The notes below the pieces were generated by a model. The model searched no databases. It saw only the letters and a program-made list of their open reading frames with translations, and had not been told where the DNA came from. From Endozoicomonas euniceicola (GTDB taxonomy: Bacteria > Pseudomonadota > Gammaproteobacteria > Pseudomonadales > Endozoicomonadaceae), in NCBI RefSeq assembly GCF_025562755.1, contig NZ_CP103300.1, positions 2,033,501-2,097,500 of the forward strand: DNA of 64,000 nucleotides, written 5' to 3'. Position 1 is the first letter of the stretch. Each line of letters begins with the position of its first letter. The position numbers and the translations under genes are program-made. Shown here one piece after another: positions 8,527-16,759 of the stretch.

Positions 8527-8787
8527 TTGAAAAAAATTAAGAATGAAACCGAACTGGTCCGTGAAGCACTTCGAGTCGGTGCTATCTATGTTGAAAAGCG
8601 CAAAGCGGGTAAGTTTGAAGAAACAGATTCTTCCCGCCAGAAAATCGAGTACCTTTACCGCCTGCTGGTACACGACAAGCTGATTCAGCCATTGGTTAAG
8701 GGACAAGAATCGGAACAGAGCATGAAACACAAACTGGCTTTGTGGATTTCACGACAGCTACCTGAAGGGCATCCCTTGCTAAAATAG
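8527..8787 (+). CDS. DUF5062-like small protein
   Basis: Small cytosolic protein of 86 residues from a TTG start: LKKIKNETELVREALRVG, then RQKIEYLYRLLVHDKLIQPL and the ending ALWISRQLPEGHPLL. This pattern recalls the DUF5062 family of marine gammaproteobacteria, which are of this length and have no known function. The start was chosen because a GAGG lies about 10 nt upstream and a promoter ends just before it. An upstream TTG at 8461 would give 108 residues but overlaps the promoter. rlmA follows 72 bp downstream. Confidence 0.65.
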   Translation: MKKIKNETELVREALRVGAIYVEKRKAGKFEETDSSRQKIEYLYRLLVHDKLIQPLVKGQESEQSMKHKLALWISRQLPEGHPLLK

Positions 8788-8859
8788 GCAAAAACAGGAA
8801 ACTGACTTTAAAAACCAGTACACTGGCTGCCCTTTCAATATCTGCACTTGACTATCGAC

Positions 8860-9699
8860 ATGCCTGCCAACCTGAAATGCCCCGTCTGCTCGCAGCTTTT
8901 ACAACAGTTAGACAACGGGGCTGCATGTACCAACAACCATCGTTTCGACCGCGCCCGTCAAGGTTATCTGAACCTGCTGCCCAGCCATAAAATGCGCAGT
9001 AAACATCCTGGTGATGACAAGCAAATGGTGCAGGCGCGTAGCCGTTTTCTGGACAGCGGTTGCTATCAACTAGTGACAGACGCCCTGACACAAGCCACCA
9101 GAACAGCGCTGAAAGACACTGAACACCCCGTTATTCTCGACGCAGGCTGTGGCGAAGGTTATTACACCACCCGATTACACGACGCTTTACCACAGGCATC
9201 CGTATGCGGTTTTGATATCTCCAAACCCGCCATTCAGGCTTGCTGCCGCCGCAGTAAAGACATTCAATGGCTGGTCGCCAGCGTTAATGACATTCCTGTG
9301 CCAGACAACCAGGTTGATGTCATCATCAGTGTCTTTTCCCGTTGTGACTGGAAAGAGTTCAGCCGAATCCTCAAGCCGGGTGGCACCGTTCTGGTTCTGG
9401 CACCCGGAGAGCAACACCTGTATGCACTGCGCCAGGCCATTTATGAAGAAGTTCGTCCCTATCCGGTGGACAAGCTGGTCAGCCAGCTACCAGAGCATTT
9501 CAACCTGCTGGAAAAAGGTTCAGTGACAGGTACAATGAAGCTGGATTCGTCAGAGTTAATTCTTGACCTGCTGGCCATGACACCACACTACTGGCATGTG
9601 AAGCCGTCGCAAAAACAGCGGTTGTCTGAGTTAACATCGCTTGAGTGTGGCATTGATATGAAACTCTACACCATCACCTACCAACCTGCAGAGAGTTAA
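8860..9699 (+). CDS. rlmA: 23S rRNA (guanine-N1)-methyltransferase RlmA
   Basis: SAM-dependent enzyme that methylates guanine in 23S rRNA hairpin 35 (G745 in E. coli). The N-terminal zinc site is visible as Cys7, Cys10, Cys23 and His27 (CPVC ... CTNNH), followed by GYLNLLPSHKMRSKHPGD, characteristic of RlmA. The methyltransferase motif I is VILDAGCGEGYYT. An in-frame TTG at 8848 would add four residues; the ATG fits the family N-terminus better. The enzyme modifies the same rRNA hairpin region as RluA, encoded 1.1 kb upstream. The cupin gene starts 4 bp after the stop. Confidence 0.92.
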   Translation: MPANLKCPVCSQLLQQLDNGAACTNNHRFDRARQGYLNLLPSHKMRSKHPGDDKQMVQARSRFLDSGCYQLVTDALTQATRTALKDTEHPVILDAGCGEGYYTTRLHDALPQASVCGFDISKPAIQACCRRSKDIQWLVASVNDIPVPDNQVDVIISVFSRCDWKEFSRILKPGGTVLVLAPGEQHLYALRQAIYEEVRPYPVDKLVSQLPEHFNLLEKGSVTGTMKLDSSELILDLLAMTPHYWHVKPSQKQRLSELTSLECGIDMKLYTITYQPAES

Positions 9700-9703
9700 G
9701 ATT

Positions 9704-10120
9704 TTGATCAATATTGACGAGATCGAATGGGACGAATGGACTCATGGTGAACAGTACGGTGTTCGTAGCAAATGCCTGAGCGACAGCGCAGGCGGACAGG
9801 CCATCGCCACTCGTATGCAGGAGCTGGACCCGGGCAAACAGTCAACACCTCTGCATTTTCACACCGCAGAAGAAGAACACCTGTTCATCGTTGAAGGCGA
9901 ATGCACTCTCCTGCACGGCGAGGAGTGTGTTCATATGATTGCAGGTGACTATGCCTGCTTTATGCCCGGTGATGACCGGGGACATGCACTGCTTAACCAC
10001 TCGAAAGAAACCTGTCGTTATCTGATTATTGGCCAACGCGACCAGAAGGATACCGTCGTTTATCCAGAGGAAGGTCAGGTGCATGTCAAGGCATTAGATC
10101 AGATTTTTTACGACAACTGA
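9704..10120 (+). CDS. Cupin-domain protein
   Basis: A 138-residue single-domain cupin starting at TTG, with GAGAG about 8 nt upstream. The metal-binding motifs are LHFHTAEEEHLFIVEGE (two His, a Glu and the closing Gly) and GDYACFMPGDDRGHALLNH (second-motif His). Proteins like this bind a divalent metal and may be sugar isomerases, dioxygenases or sensors; the sequence does not say which. It starts 4 bp after rlmA and is probably co-transcribed with it. Confidence 0.82.
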   Translation: MINIDEIEWDEWTHGEQYGVRSKCLSDSAGGQAIATRMQELDPGKQSTPLHFHTAEEEHLFIVEGECTLLHGEECVHMIAGDYACFMPGDDRGHALLNHSKETCRYLIIGQRDQKDTVVYPEEGQVHVKALDQIFYDN

Positions 10121-10239
10121 CATCTATTTCAGATTCCCACTGGTTTATTGTTCAGCGTCAACTCCTTACACCTGAAGCAAAGGTATAACTGTCAATGCAG
10201 ACGTTAACTTTTGTTGTCATCTATCAAGGAGAGGTCGCC

Positions 10240-10683
10240 ATGAACAAAGCACTAGAGAACACGATCGGCAGCAATAACACCTTCATGAAGTACGCCCCTA
10301 GAGCGGTTGCACTGCTTTGCCTGCTGACGGTTATTTCTGCGATCTCCTTCCTGACCCGTGGCTGGGCTCTGATGGACTTCAATACTTCTATACTGTCGGC
10401 TCTCTCTGCCCTGGTTCTGCTGTTGAATATTCAGCTCGCCAGGGGTAATGCGACCAGCTCAAAACAGAAGTTTCTGACCCGGATCATGCACCGATGCAGC
10501 TATGTGCCTTACCTGTTCGGCATTTATCTGCTTCTGTTTAAGGGTTTCTGGAGCCTGACTCTGATGGTGGAATCCTTTTCAGTCATGCGGGTAGTAATGA
10601 GCCTGTTTTACCTGATTTGCGGACATTTTGTCGTTAATGCCGGTTTCCAGAGTTGTCCAATGGCAAGGCTGGAAGTTCGGTAG
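10240..10683 (+). CDS. Unknown small integral membrane protein
   Basis: Product of 147 residues with about four hydrophobic segments (AVALLCLLTVISAISFL, ILSALSALVLLLNIQL, YVPYLFGIYLLLF and MRVVMSLFYLICGHFVV). The ATG at 10240 is preceded by AAGGAGAGG at ideal spacing, so it is preferred over an in-frame ATG at 10195. No family recognised. It stands alone between the cupin gene and a secreted orphan. Confidence 0.65.
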   Translation: MNKALENTIGSNNTFMKYAPRAVALLCLLTVISAISFLTRGWALMDFNTSILSALSALVLLLNIQLARGNATSSKQKFLTRIMHRCSYVPYLFGIYLLLFKGFWSLTLMVESFSVMRVVMSLFYLICGHFVVNAGFQSCPMARLEVR

Positions 10684-10882
10684 ATAGTTATTTTCCCTCA
10701 TGCCTTGCCTCAGAAAAAAGTGACCGTTCCTGAATTGCTTTTTTTGCTGAACAGAAGTGATGAACCAGCATGATTGTCCACGCCACCGGCACATAATCAT
10801 AAGACTTGGTCTATGCTCCAAGTCGCTCTTTTCTGTTCAAATACCCATTCCTTAGGGCACTCCTGCGGAGGTTATAAAAGCA

Positions 10883-11719
10883 ATGAAACGCTATCATGTA
10901 TCGGCATTCCCACTTTTACTGCTTTTGGCAAACCCTGTTTTATCATCCCCCGTTTTAGACAGTGCCTCTGGCTATCATCAAGAAGGTCTGCTTATCGGTC
11001 AGTTAGGCAAGGTTGAGGAATCAGGCTTACTGATAAAAGGGGTTAACATTAATTTTTTATTAGGAGGAGGTTTTTCACAAGACCGACTTTATCCAACCAA
11101 ACCATTCGCTCTATCTGTGAATAGCAAACATAATCCGGCATACCAGAAACTCATAAGCACACCGTTCAATAAGCAAATCATTGTTCGTTATCTGTCTTCA
11201 CCCCCTTTCGCCCATCCTTTATTCTGGCTTTATTACGGTGCAAGCGCTTTGGTTACCGATGTTTCAAGCCTTGCTGACTTTAAGGAAAGCGCTTCTTTTC
11301 ATGCTTTCCAATGCGTATACAAAGATGAACAAAACCTCGAATTCAGTAATTATGGCAACAGCGTACGCTCTGGAAAATTTGTCCGGGTCTTTCGATGGGG
11401 AACATTCGGCTCAAAAGTGTGCACTGCCGACTTGCATGAAGGCGGCGAGAAGGTCGAAACAAAGCAGGTTGCCCACAAGAAATACGATGGTACGGATGAA
11501 AAAGGCAATGCAAAATATAGAATGGAGTACTCCACCGTTTCTGAAAAAAAACCCAATATCAATCACCTGAATATCTACACAGAGGAAGGCTGCAAGTTCG
11601 CAGAGGATGTCTTGAGAGCCAATAAAGATGTCAGGGTTAAAGTCTCCACAAAGTACTTTGCCTTTTTTAACTGGTATCCGGATACAATACATGCCATAGA
11701 CGTAAATTGTGCCGATTGA
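10883..11719 (+). CDS. Secreted protein of unknown function
   Basis: 278 residues beginning with a clear signal peptide (MKRYHVSAFPLLLLLANPVL, cleavage likely after LSS). The mature part has four cysteines (FQCVYK, KVCTADL, EEGCKF, DVNCAD), enough for two disulfides, and no membrane segment. GCGGAGG lies about 11 nt before the ATG. No family recognised. It resembles other single-gene secreted cysteine-bearing proteins in this window (14161, 22887, 36492, 56092) in layout, not in sequence that I can align by eye. Confidence 0.7.
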   Translation: MKRYHVSAFPLLLLLANPVLSSPVLDSASGYHQEGLLIGQLGKVEESGLLIKGVNINFLLGGGFSQDRLYPTKPFALSVNSKHNPAYQKLISTPFNKQIIVRYLSSPPFAHPLFWLYYGASALVTDVSSLADFKESASFHAFQCVYKDEQNLEFSNYGNSVRSGKFVRVFRWGTFGSKVCTADLHEGGEKVETKQVAHKKYDGTDEKGNAKYRMEYSTVSEKKPNINHLNIYTEEGCKFAEDVLRANKDVRVKVSTKYFAFFNWYPDTIHAIDVNCAD

Positions 11720-11854
11720 GATTAAACCTGAAGGTGCCTACTGTCAGAATGCTGGCTTTTACACGACCGGGCTTGGAACAGTTAAATAAAAATGCAACAA
11801 TCGCAACATAACTTGTTATACTGACAACAACATAGATAGCCAGAGGCGTTTATT

Positions 11855-12421
11855 TTGTGGGTATCCACAACCAAACTTGCCAAGATTGAGGGCGTAACAA
11901 CCCAGACAATAAGGCGAAAGATCGAAAGCGGTCATTACGAGAAAATAATGCAAACGAGCGGGGGTCACTACCGCATATTCATCAACCAGCAGAGGAAGAT
12001 ATGCTATGCAAGGGTTAGCTCAGGGAAGCAAAAATCTTCCATTGCTACGCAAAGGCGACGCTTGCTCGAAAGGTATCCTGACGCAGAATTTATCAGTGAC
12101 ATTGCCAGTGCTTTCAACTTTAAACGAAAAGGACTGCAAACCATTCTGGAATCAGCGATGTGCGACCATCCAACCCACATTGTGGTTACCACAAAAGACA
12201 GGCTCGCACGATCAGGATTCGAACTTATCAAGTGGCTCGTTGAATTATCAGGAGGACAAATCGAAGTTTTGGATGACTCGAATGGTTCCGGTGAAGCCTT
12301 TGATACCCATGAGCTTATCGGTTTCATTACCTCGTTCTGCAACAGCCACTACGGACAGCGTTCCGCTAAAAGGCGCAAAGATCGTAGCATCAAAAAGGAT
12401 CAGAATTTACCCGGAGAATGA
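11855..12421 (+). CDS. tnpA: IS607-type serine recombinase transposase TnpA
   Basis: 188 residues. Residues 1-45 form a MerR-like winged helix (STTKLAKIEGVTTQTIRRKI), followed by a resolvase catalytic domain with the nucleophile Ser55 in YARVSSGKQ and the arginine motif TTKDRLARSGFELI. It cuts and joins DNA through a covalent serine link and carries out IS607 excision and insertion. Starts at TTG. The last part overlaps tnpB in another frame. Confidence 0.9.
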   Translation: MWVSTTKLAKIEGVTTQTIRRKIESGHYEKIMQTSGGHYRIFINQQRKICYARVSSGKQKSSIATQRRRLLERYPDAEFISDIASAFNFKRKGLQTILESAMCDHPTHIVVTTKDRLARSGFELIKWLVELSGGQIEVLDDSNGSGEAFDTHELIGFITSFCNSHYGQRSAKRRKDRSIKKDQNLPGE

Positions 12422-13559
12422 ACCGGCCTACAGGGATGCACTTGCTCTTTACAGGCGTTCTTACAACCTGGCTGTAGAGCGGTTCCGCAATGACAAATAC
12501 AAGGACGAAAATGGTAAATTTATTAATATGCGCCCGTCGATAAAGGCTCAGGTGGAGAAGGAGCAAAAAGACAATGGACGGGCTTATAACTCTATTATTT
12601 CAGATAATGGAACACTAGCGGCAGCGACAACATTCAAGTCTGTTTGCAGTAAAAACAAAAAACTCAAAGGGGCAAGTGGAGGTTTCTCAGAAATAAGTTT
12701 TAAGAGCCGTAAAGGAAGCAGGCACTCATTCTCTATTGATAGACTGCCAAAGGGATTGAACCCTTGCGTTAATGCGTTGGGCAGAATCCATCTAACGGAA
12801 GAAGTGCCTGCCGAAGCCATTGGTAAATCATGCGTTATTACCTGTGACAAAGGGTGCTGGTTCATTCAGGTTCAACAACACATAGAACTCAATGCCGATA
12901 TCCAAGGCGCAGTGAAGTGTGTTGGGATAGACCCCGGAGTGCGAACTTTTGCTACCTGTTTCAGCGATAAAGAGGCTTTAATTGCAGGAAATGACTTTGC
13001 CAAAAAAAAGTTGTTCCCGCTTATGAAACGAGTTGACAATCTCATTGGGCAAAAACAAAAGATTCTGAACACCCAAAAAGGCATAAAGTTTCCTGACATG
13101 CCTCAGTGGGCGCAGGATCGTATTGTCAACTTTGACAAAGAGATTAACCGCCTCAAGTGCAAGAAAGATGACATTATTCTGGACTTGCATAACCGACTGG
13201 CGTTCGAGCTTGTATCCAATTATGACGTTATCTTTCTGCCGTCTTTCGAGACGAGGGGTATGGTCACGCGAAAAGACAAAAAGGTGCGTACCATACGCCG
13301 GAATACCTGCCGCCAGATGCTAGATCTCAATCATTACGGGTTTAAGGTGCGTTTGAAGTGGTACGCCAGAAAGTACGGAAAGCACGTTGTGGATTGCAAT
13401 GAAGCGTACACGTCAAAGACCCGCTCATGGGATGGCAGTATTGATGATCGGCTTGGTTCATCAAAAGTTATAAAAGGCAATGGTTTCACCGTTGACAGAG
13501 ACATCAACGGTGCGAGAAACGTCCTTCTTAAAAATCTAACAAGGCAGCTTGAGCCTTAA
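12309..13559 (+). CDS. tnpB: TnpB-like RNA-guided nuclease of the IS607 element
   Basis: About 416 residues from an ATG at 12309 inside tnpA; the frame is open to 12006, so the exact start is uncertain. RuvC catalytic residues are Asp208 in GIDPGVRTFAT, Glu314 in PSFETRGM and Asp396 in VDRDINGARN. Between Glu314 and Asp396, where most TnpB proteins carry a four-cysteine zinc finger, the sequence reads EAYTSKTRSWDGSIDDRLGS and has no CxxC pairs. A subset of IS607 TnpB proteins shows this loss. TnpB cuts DNA guided by an RNA from the element's 3' end and helps retain the transposon. Confidence 0.88.
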   Translation: MSLSVSLPRSATATTDSVPLKGAKIVASKRIRIYPENEPAYRDALALYRRSYNLAVERFRNDKYKDENGKFINMRPSIKAQVEKEQKDNGRAYNSIISDNGTLAAATTFKSVCSKNKKLKGASGGFSEISFKSRKGSRHSFSIDRLPKGLNPCVNALGRIHLTEEVPAEAIGKSCVITCDKGCWFIQVQQHIELNADIQGAVKCVGIDPGVRTFATCFSDKEALIAGNDFAKKKLFPLMKRVDNLIGQKQKILNTQKGIKFPDMPQWAQDRIVNFDKEINRLKCKKDDIILDLHNRLAFELVSNYDVIFLPSFETRGMVTRKDKKVRTIRRNTCRQMLDLNHYGFKVRLKWYARKYGKHVVDCNEAYTSKTRSWDGSIDDRLGSSKVIKGNGFTVDRDINGARNVLLKNLTRQLEP

Positions 13560-13565
13560 TCATAA

Positions 13566-13586
13566 CAACGAATGTTGCGTTCGTTG
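13566..13586 (+). ncRNA. Hairpin after tnpB, candidate part of the guide (omega) RNA end
   Basis: Perfect 7-bp stem CAACGAA / TTCGTTG with a 7-nt loop, six bases past the tnpB stop. Guide RNAs of TnpB elements overlap the 3' end of tnpB and the element's right end, so this hairpin is in the right place. It could instead be a simple terminator, but only a short T run (GGTTTT) follows. Confidence 0.35.
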
Positions 13587-13696
13587 CGGTTTTAATCAAG
13601 AGTTATAAGTTTCAAGGATACTCTCCCACTCTGCGAATTATCAGACCCGGAGGTTCAGCCTCCCTAAAACCATTAACAGACAACTCCAACAGATTT

Positions 13697-14056
13697 ATGG
13701 CTAAAACCGCAAAAAAACCGGCAATTTCTACTGAAACCAAAGAAGAAGCGTTAAAAATAGCCAGGGCCACCCAGAGGCCCGGGCAAACCAAAGAACAGAC
13801 CCGCCTGATTGCCATGGGCATCCAGAAAGGCATTGACCAGTACAAAAAGCAGCAGAAAACAAAAGCCCGGGCTCTGGATCGACGCCTGAAGACGATTAAG
13901 CGCCAAAGGGACAATGAGCCCGTCGTTGAAAAGACTAACGAGACAGCCGTCCCGAAAAACTCACCCTCTGTCGTTTACCGCCAAAGCAGATTACCCTGGG
14001 TATTGCTCGGACTGAGCTGGGCAGCTATGGCAGTTTACTTTTACCTGCTGCATTGA
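13697..14056 (+). CDS. DUF2956 family protein
   Basis: 119-residue protein with the DUF2956 pattern: ISTETKEEALKIARATQRPG, QTKEQTRLIAMGIQKGI, a lysine-rich helix, and a single C-terminal membrane segment (LPWVLLGLSWAAMAVYFYLL). It would be tail-anchored in the inner membrane with a basic cytoplasmic part. The family is common in marine gammaproteobacteria and has no assigned function. Confidence 0.82.
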   Translation: MAKTAKKPAISTETKEEALKIARATQRPGQTKEQTRLIAMGIQKGIDQYKKQQKTKARALDRRLKTIKRQRDNEPVVEKTNETAVPKNSPSVVYRQSRLPWVLLGLSWAAMAVYFYLLH

Positions 14057-14111
14057 AAGTTGCTCCGGTCAGGTTCCGAGTTCATGCCATCCCATTTCTT
14101 TCGCAGAAAAC

Positions 14112-14155
14112 AGGATGAAAGTACCAGTCAATATGCAATATGAGGCTTTCATCCT
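14112..14155. terminator. Possible bidirectional hairpin between convergent genes
   Basis: Perfect 10-bp arms AGGATGAAAG / CTTTCATCCT separated by 24 nt, placed between the convergent DUF2956 gene and the secreted orphan. The long loop and weak T run make it a modest terminator candidate. Confidence 0.4.
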
Positions 14156-14160
14156 TACGT

Positions 14161-14916
14161 TTAAAGACAGTCTGCTTCGCTAAGAACTGCATTCTCAAAT
14201 GTTGTTAGACGTACCTCAGTTAAATGACTGGTAAGCACCATCAAAGGTTTAAAGCGGACTGGTACACATTGAAGGGAGTCACCTGTGTACATTGAGTTAA
14301 AGTTTTTGATGGTAGCGTATGAGTTAAAATGCTTCTTAGTTATATCATAACTACATGACCCTTTAGCTTCACCAATATTAAATTTTAAAGGAGCAACAAC
14401 ATGCGCGCCCAGCATTCCAGACATGTCAATTATTTTTTCTGCAACTCGACAAACGTCAGAAGTACCAGAGTTTGTTCGAACAAGATTATGTTTATTAATA
14501 CCAGCAACGCTTTTTATAACCGGCGCACCTAGTGAGCGTTTTCGTCTTTCAGGGCCCTCTTTCAACAATTCGGAAATATCAAGTTTATCGTCAACAACCA
14601 GCTCCTTTCCTGTAGTTGTTTTGAGATTTTCTGCAGCTTTCGCTATCGAGTCTTCAGTTAGCCCGTCTTCATCAAACAGAGGGTCTAATAGATCACATTC
14701 TGCGGACTCTAATATTTCTTTGCATGACTCCCTGATAGTCGGAAGCTCTTCCTGCCCCGCGACAGGTTGAGCGTTCAGGGAACCACTCATAAGAAAAAAG
14801 CAGGTGACGACAGTATGAAAACAGGAAGACAAAGTCTTTGATTCAGACTCCTTAGAAAATTGCTTATTAATAGTACCTTTCAAGAGGAAAAACTGTTTTT
14901 GAAAATGAGTAAACAT
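14161..14916 (-). CDS. Probable secreted protein of unknown function
   Basis: 251 residues. A hydrophobic stretch (VVTCFFLMSGSLNAQPVA) starts only near residue 36 and looks like a signal peptide core with cleavage after NAQ, so either the N-region is unusually long or translation starts further in. The mature part has an acidic segment (ECDLLDPLFDEDGLTED), a dibasic-rich stretch (GPERRKRSLG) that resembles a protease processing site, and several Cys. No family recognised. Confidence 0.6.
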   Translation of the reverse strand: MFTHFQKQFFLLKGTINKQFSKESESKTLSSCFHTVVTCFFLMSGSLNAQPVAGQEELPTIRESCKEILESAECDLLDPLFDEDGLTEDSIAKAAENLKTTTGKELVVDDKLDISELLKEGPERRKRSLGAPVIKSVAGINKHNLVRTNSGTSDVCRVAEKIIDMSGMLGAHVVAPLKFNIGEAKGSCSYDITKKHFNSYATIKNFNSMYTGDSLQCVPVRFKPLMVLTSHLTEVRLTTFENAVLSEADCL

Positions 14917-15106
14917 AATTCACGTTTAACCTTTTTGTCGAATGATGACCGTATGATTAAAGCATTAGGAAACTAAACGAATAAGATTAAATTATTATCA
15001 TTGACCCCATTTATCATGAAAAATAATTCATACCCCGTATCATGATTTCAGTCTCAGCCTGAAACTATTCAGATCTGCCGCAGCCTTCAGACCAGCAAGG
15101 AAAATG

Positions 15107-16579
15107 CTAAAAAAACTTTCCCACCAGAAGCGAACACAAGCCAGTAATGATCACTATTCCGGCAAGGTTGAGAATCAGGCCACTGCGTACCATTTGCCGG
15201 ATCGACAACAGCCCGGAACCAAACACAATGGCGTTAGGCGGTGTCGCAACGGGAAGCATAAAGGCACAGCTGGCTGCGATGGCAGCCGGTATAGCCAGCA
15301 TCTGCGGATCCATCCCCAGGGAAACGGCAAGAGCGCCCAGCGGAGGCAGAAAGGCAGCCGTGGTCGCCGTATTGCTGGTAATTTCAGTCAGGAAAATAAT
15401 CACCGTCACCACCAGCCCAACCGCCACCAGCAAAGGCATACCTTGCAGAATGTTCATATTCCCGGCGATCCATTCTGCCAGACCGGTTTTACGAATCATT
15501 GCCGCCAGACTTAAGCCACCACCAAAAAGTAATAACACATCCCAGGGCAATCGCTGGATATCTTTCCACCCCATCAGAAACGCCAGTTTTTTCCAGCGTA
15601 CAGGTACCACAAACAAGGCAATGGCACCACTCAGGGCAATGGTTGTGTCGGTCAAAGCAATATCAGGAAAATGTCGCAGAATTAAGGGACGGAATATCCA
15701 ACCAGCTGCCGTCAGAAGGAAAATCGTGGCAACCGCTTTTTCCCCTCGCGAAAGCCCCCCCATTTCAGCCAGCTGCTGTTTCAGGGAAAGTCTTACTGTT
15801 TCGTTTTCTTCCGTACGCAGGTTGTAACCGCCACGGCTCAACCACCAACCGGTCACCATCAGCATCAACGCACTGGTGGGAACTCCAATAATCAACCACT
15901 GAGCAAACCCCAGCTCAATACCGTATTGTTCCTGCATAAAAGCAGCCAGCAATGCATTAGGCGGTGTGCCAATTAAAGTAGCGAACCCACCGATGGAGGC
16001 ACCATAAGCAATTGCCAGTAACAAGGCGCTGGGAAATTCACCCTGACTCTGGTGGTGGTTTCGCATCATGGCAATCACCGACATGCCTATCGGCAACATC
16101 ATAATGGCAGTGGCGGTATTGGAAACCCACATGCTGATAAACGCCGTCGCTATCATAAAACCCGTTACCTGGCGTCGCTCTCCAGTACCACTGGCCAGCA
16201 TGGTATGCAGGGCGATACGTCGGTGCAGATTCCAGCGCTCCATGGCCAGCCCCAGTATAAACCCGCCCATAAACAGAAAAATCACCGGATGAGCATAAGG
16301 GGCAGCGACCTTGTCGAGACTGGAAAGATTCAACAACGGTGCCAGTAACAATGGCAACAGGGCTGTGACCGGTATTGGCAGAGCTTCAGTGGACCAGAAC
16401 ACCGCCATCATCAGCGCCAGGCCAGCACAGCGCCAGGCAGAGTCGCTCATACCCTCCGGAGCAGGAAGGAATAAGGTGATTCCCAGCAATACCCCCCCCA
16501 GCGCAAAGCCTGTAAGCCAGCGAGAAGCTCCCTGCCCAACGTCAACCGCTGGCGTTTCATTTTCCGAAGGGTGTGACAT
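15107..16579 (-). CDS. DASS/SLC13-type sodium:anion symporter
   Basis: 490-residue inner-membrane carrier of the divalent anion:sodium symporter family, which takes up dicarboxylates or sulfate with sodium. Both Ser-Asn-Thr substrate/sodium motifs are present: SNTATAIMMLPIG and SNTATTAAFLPPLGA. Each is followed by the proline-rich partner loop (IGTPPNALLAAF and ATPPNAIVFGSG). About 11 hydrophobic segments. It differs clearly from the second DASS carrier at 57726. Monocistronic, divergent from dbpA. Confidence 0.88.
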   Translation of the reverse strand: MSHPSENETPAVDVGQGASRWLTGFALGGVLLGITLFLPAPEGMSDSAWRCAGLALMMAVFWSTEALPIPVTALLPLLLAPLLNLSSLDKVAAPYAHPVIFLFMGGFILGLAMERWNLHRRIALHTMLASGTGERRQVTGFMIATAFISMWVSNTATAIMMLPIGMSVIAMMRNHHQSQGEFPSALLLAIAYGASIGGFATLIGTPPNALLAAFMQEQYGIELGFAQWLIIGVPTSALMLMVTGWWLSRGGYNLRTEENETVRLSLKQQLAEMGGLSRGEKAVATIFLLTAAGWIFRPLILRHFPDIALTDTTIALSGAIALFVVPVRWKKLAFLMGWKDIQRLPWDVLLLFGGGLSLAAMIRKTGLAEWIAGNMNILQGMPLLVAVGLVVTVIIFLTEITSNTATTAAFLPPLGALAVSLGMDPQMLAIPAAIAASCAFMLPVATPPNAIVFGSGLLSIRQMVRSGLILNLAGIVIITGLCSLLVGKFF

Positions 16580-16759
16580 ATTCTTTTCCTGATGATCGTT
16601 CTGTAAGTGTGTCGGTCAAAGACCTGATCTTTTGAGCTGCAGCGGAACTACGCTGGCACAGGTGGGCATCCACCATGTTTATGCGAATTTCCACTGAGCA
16701 CAGTTGCGGCAGCGCTCTGTTATACTGGCTAGCTTTATCATCAGAACAAAGAGTCCATC

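Larger units (their letters stand above)
11855..13590 (+). mobile_element. IS607-family element (tnpA-tnpB)
   Basis: A serine-recombinase tnpA and an overlapping tnpB in the same orientation, the IS607 layout. IS607 elements lack terminal inverted repeats and make no target duplication, so the ends cannot be placed exactly; the limits given cover the genes and the 3' hairpin. The flanks are a secreted orphan gene and the DUF2956 gene, neither visibly interrupted. Confidence 0.85.

Noticed and set aside
11855..12308. Open tnpB frame extending upstream from 12309 to 12006.
   Set aside because: This part overlaps the catalytic domain of tnpA in another frame and does not look like a TnpB N-terminus; TnpB similarity starts at about KRIRIYPENEP.
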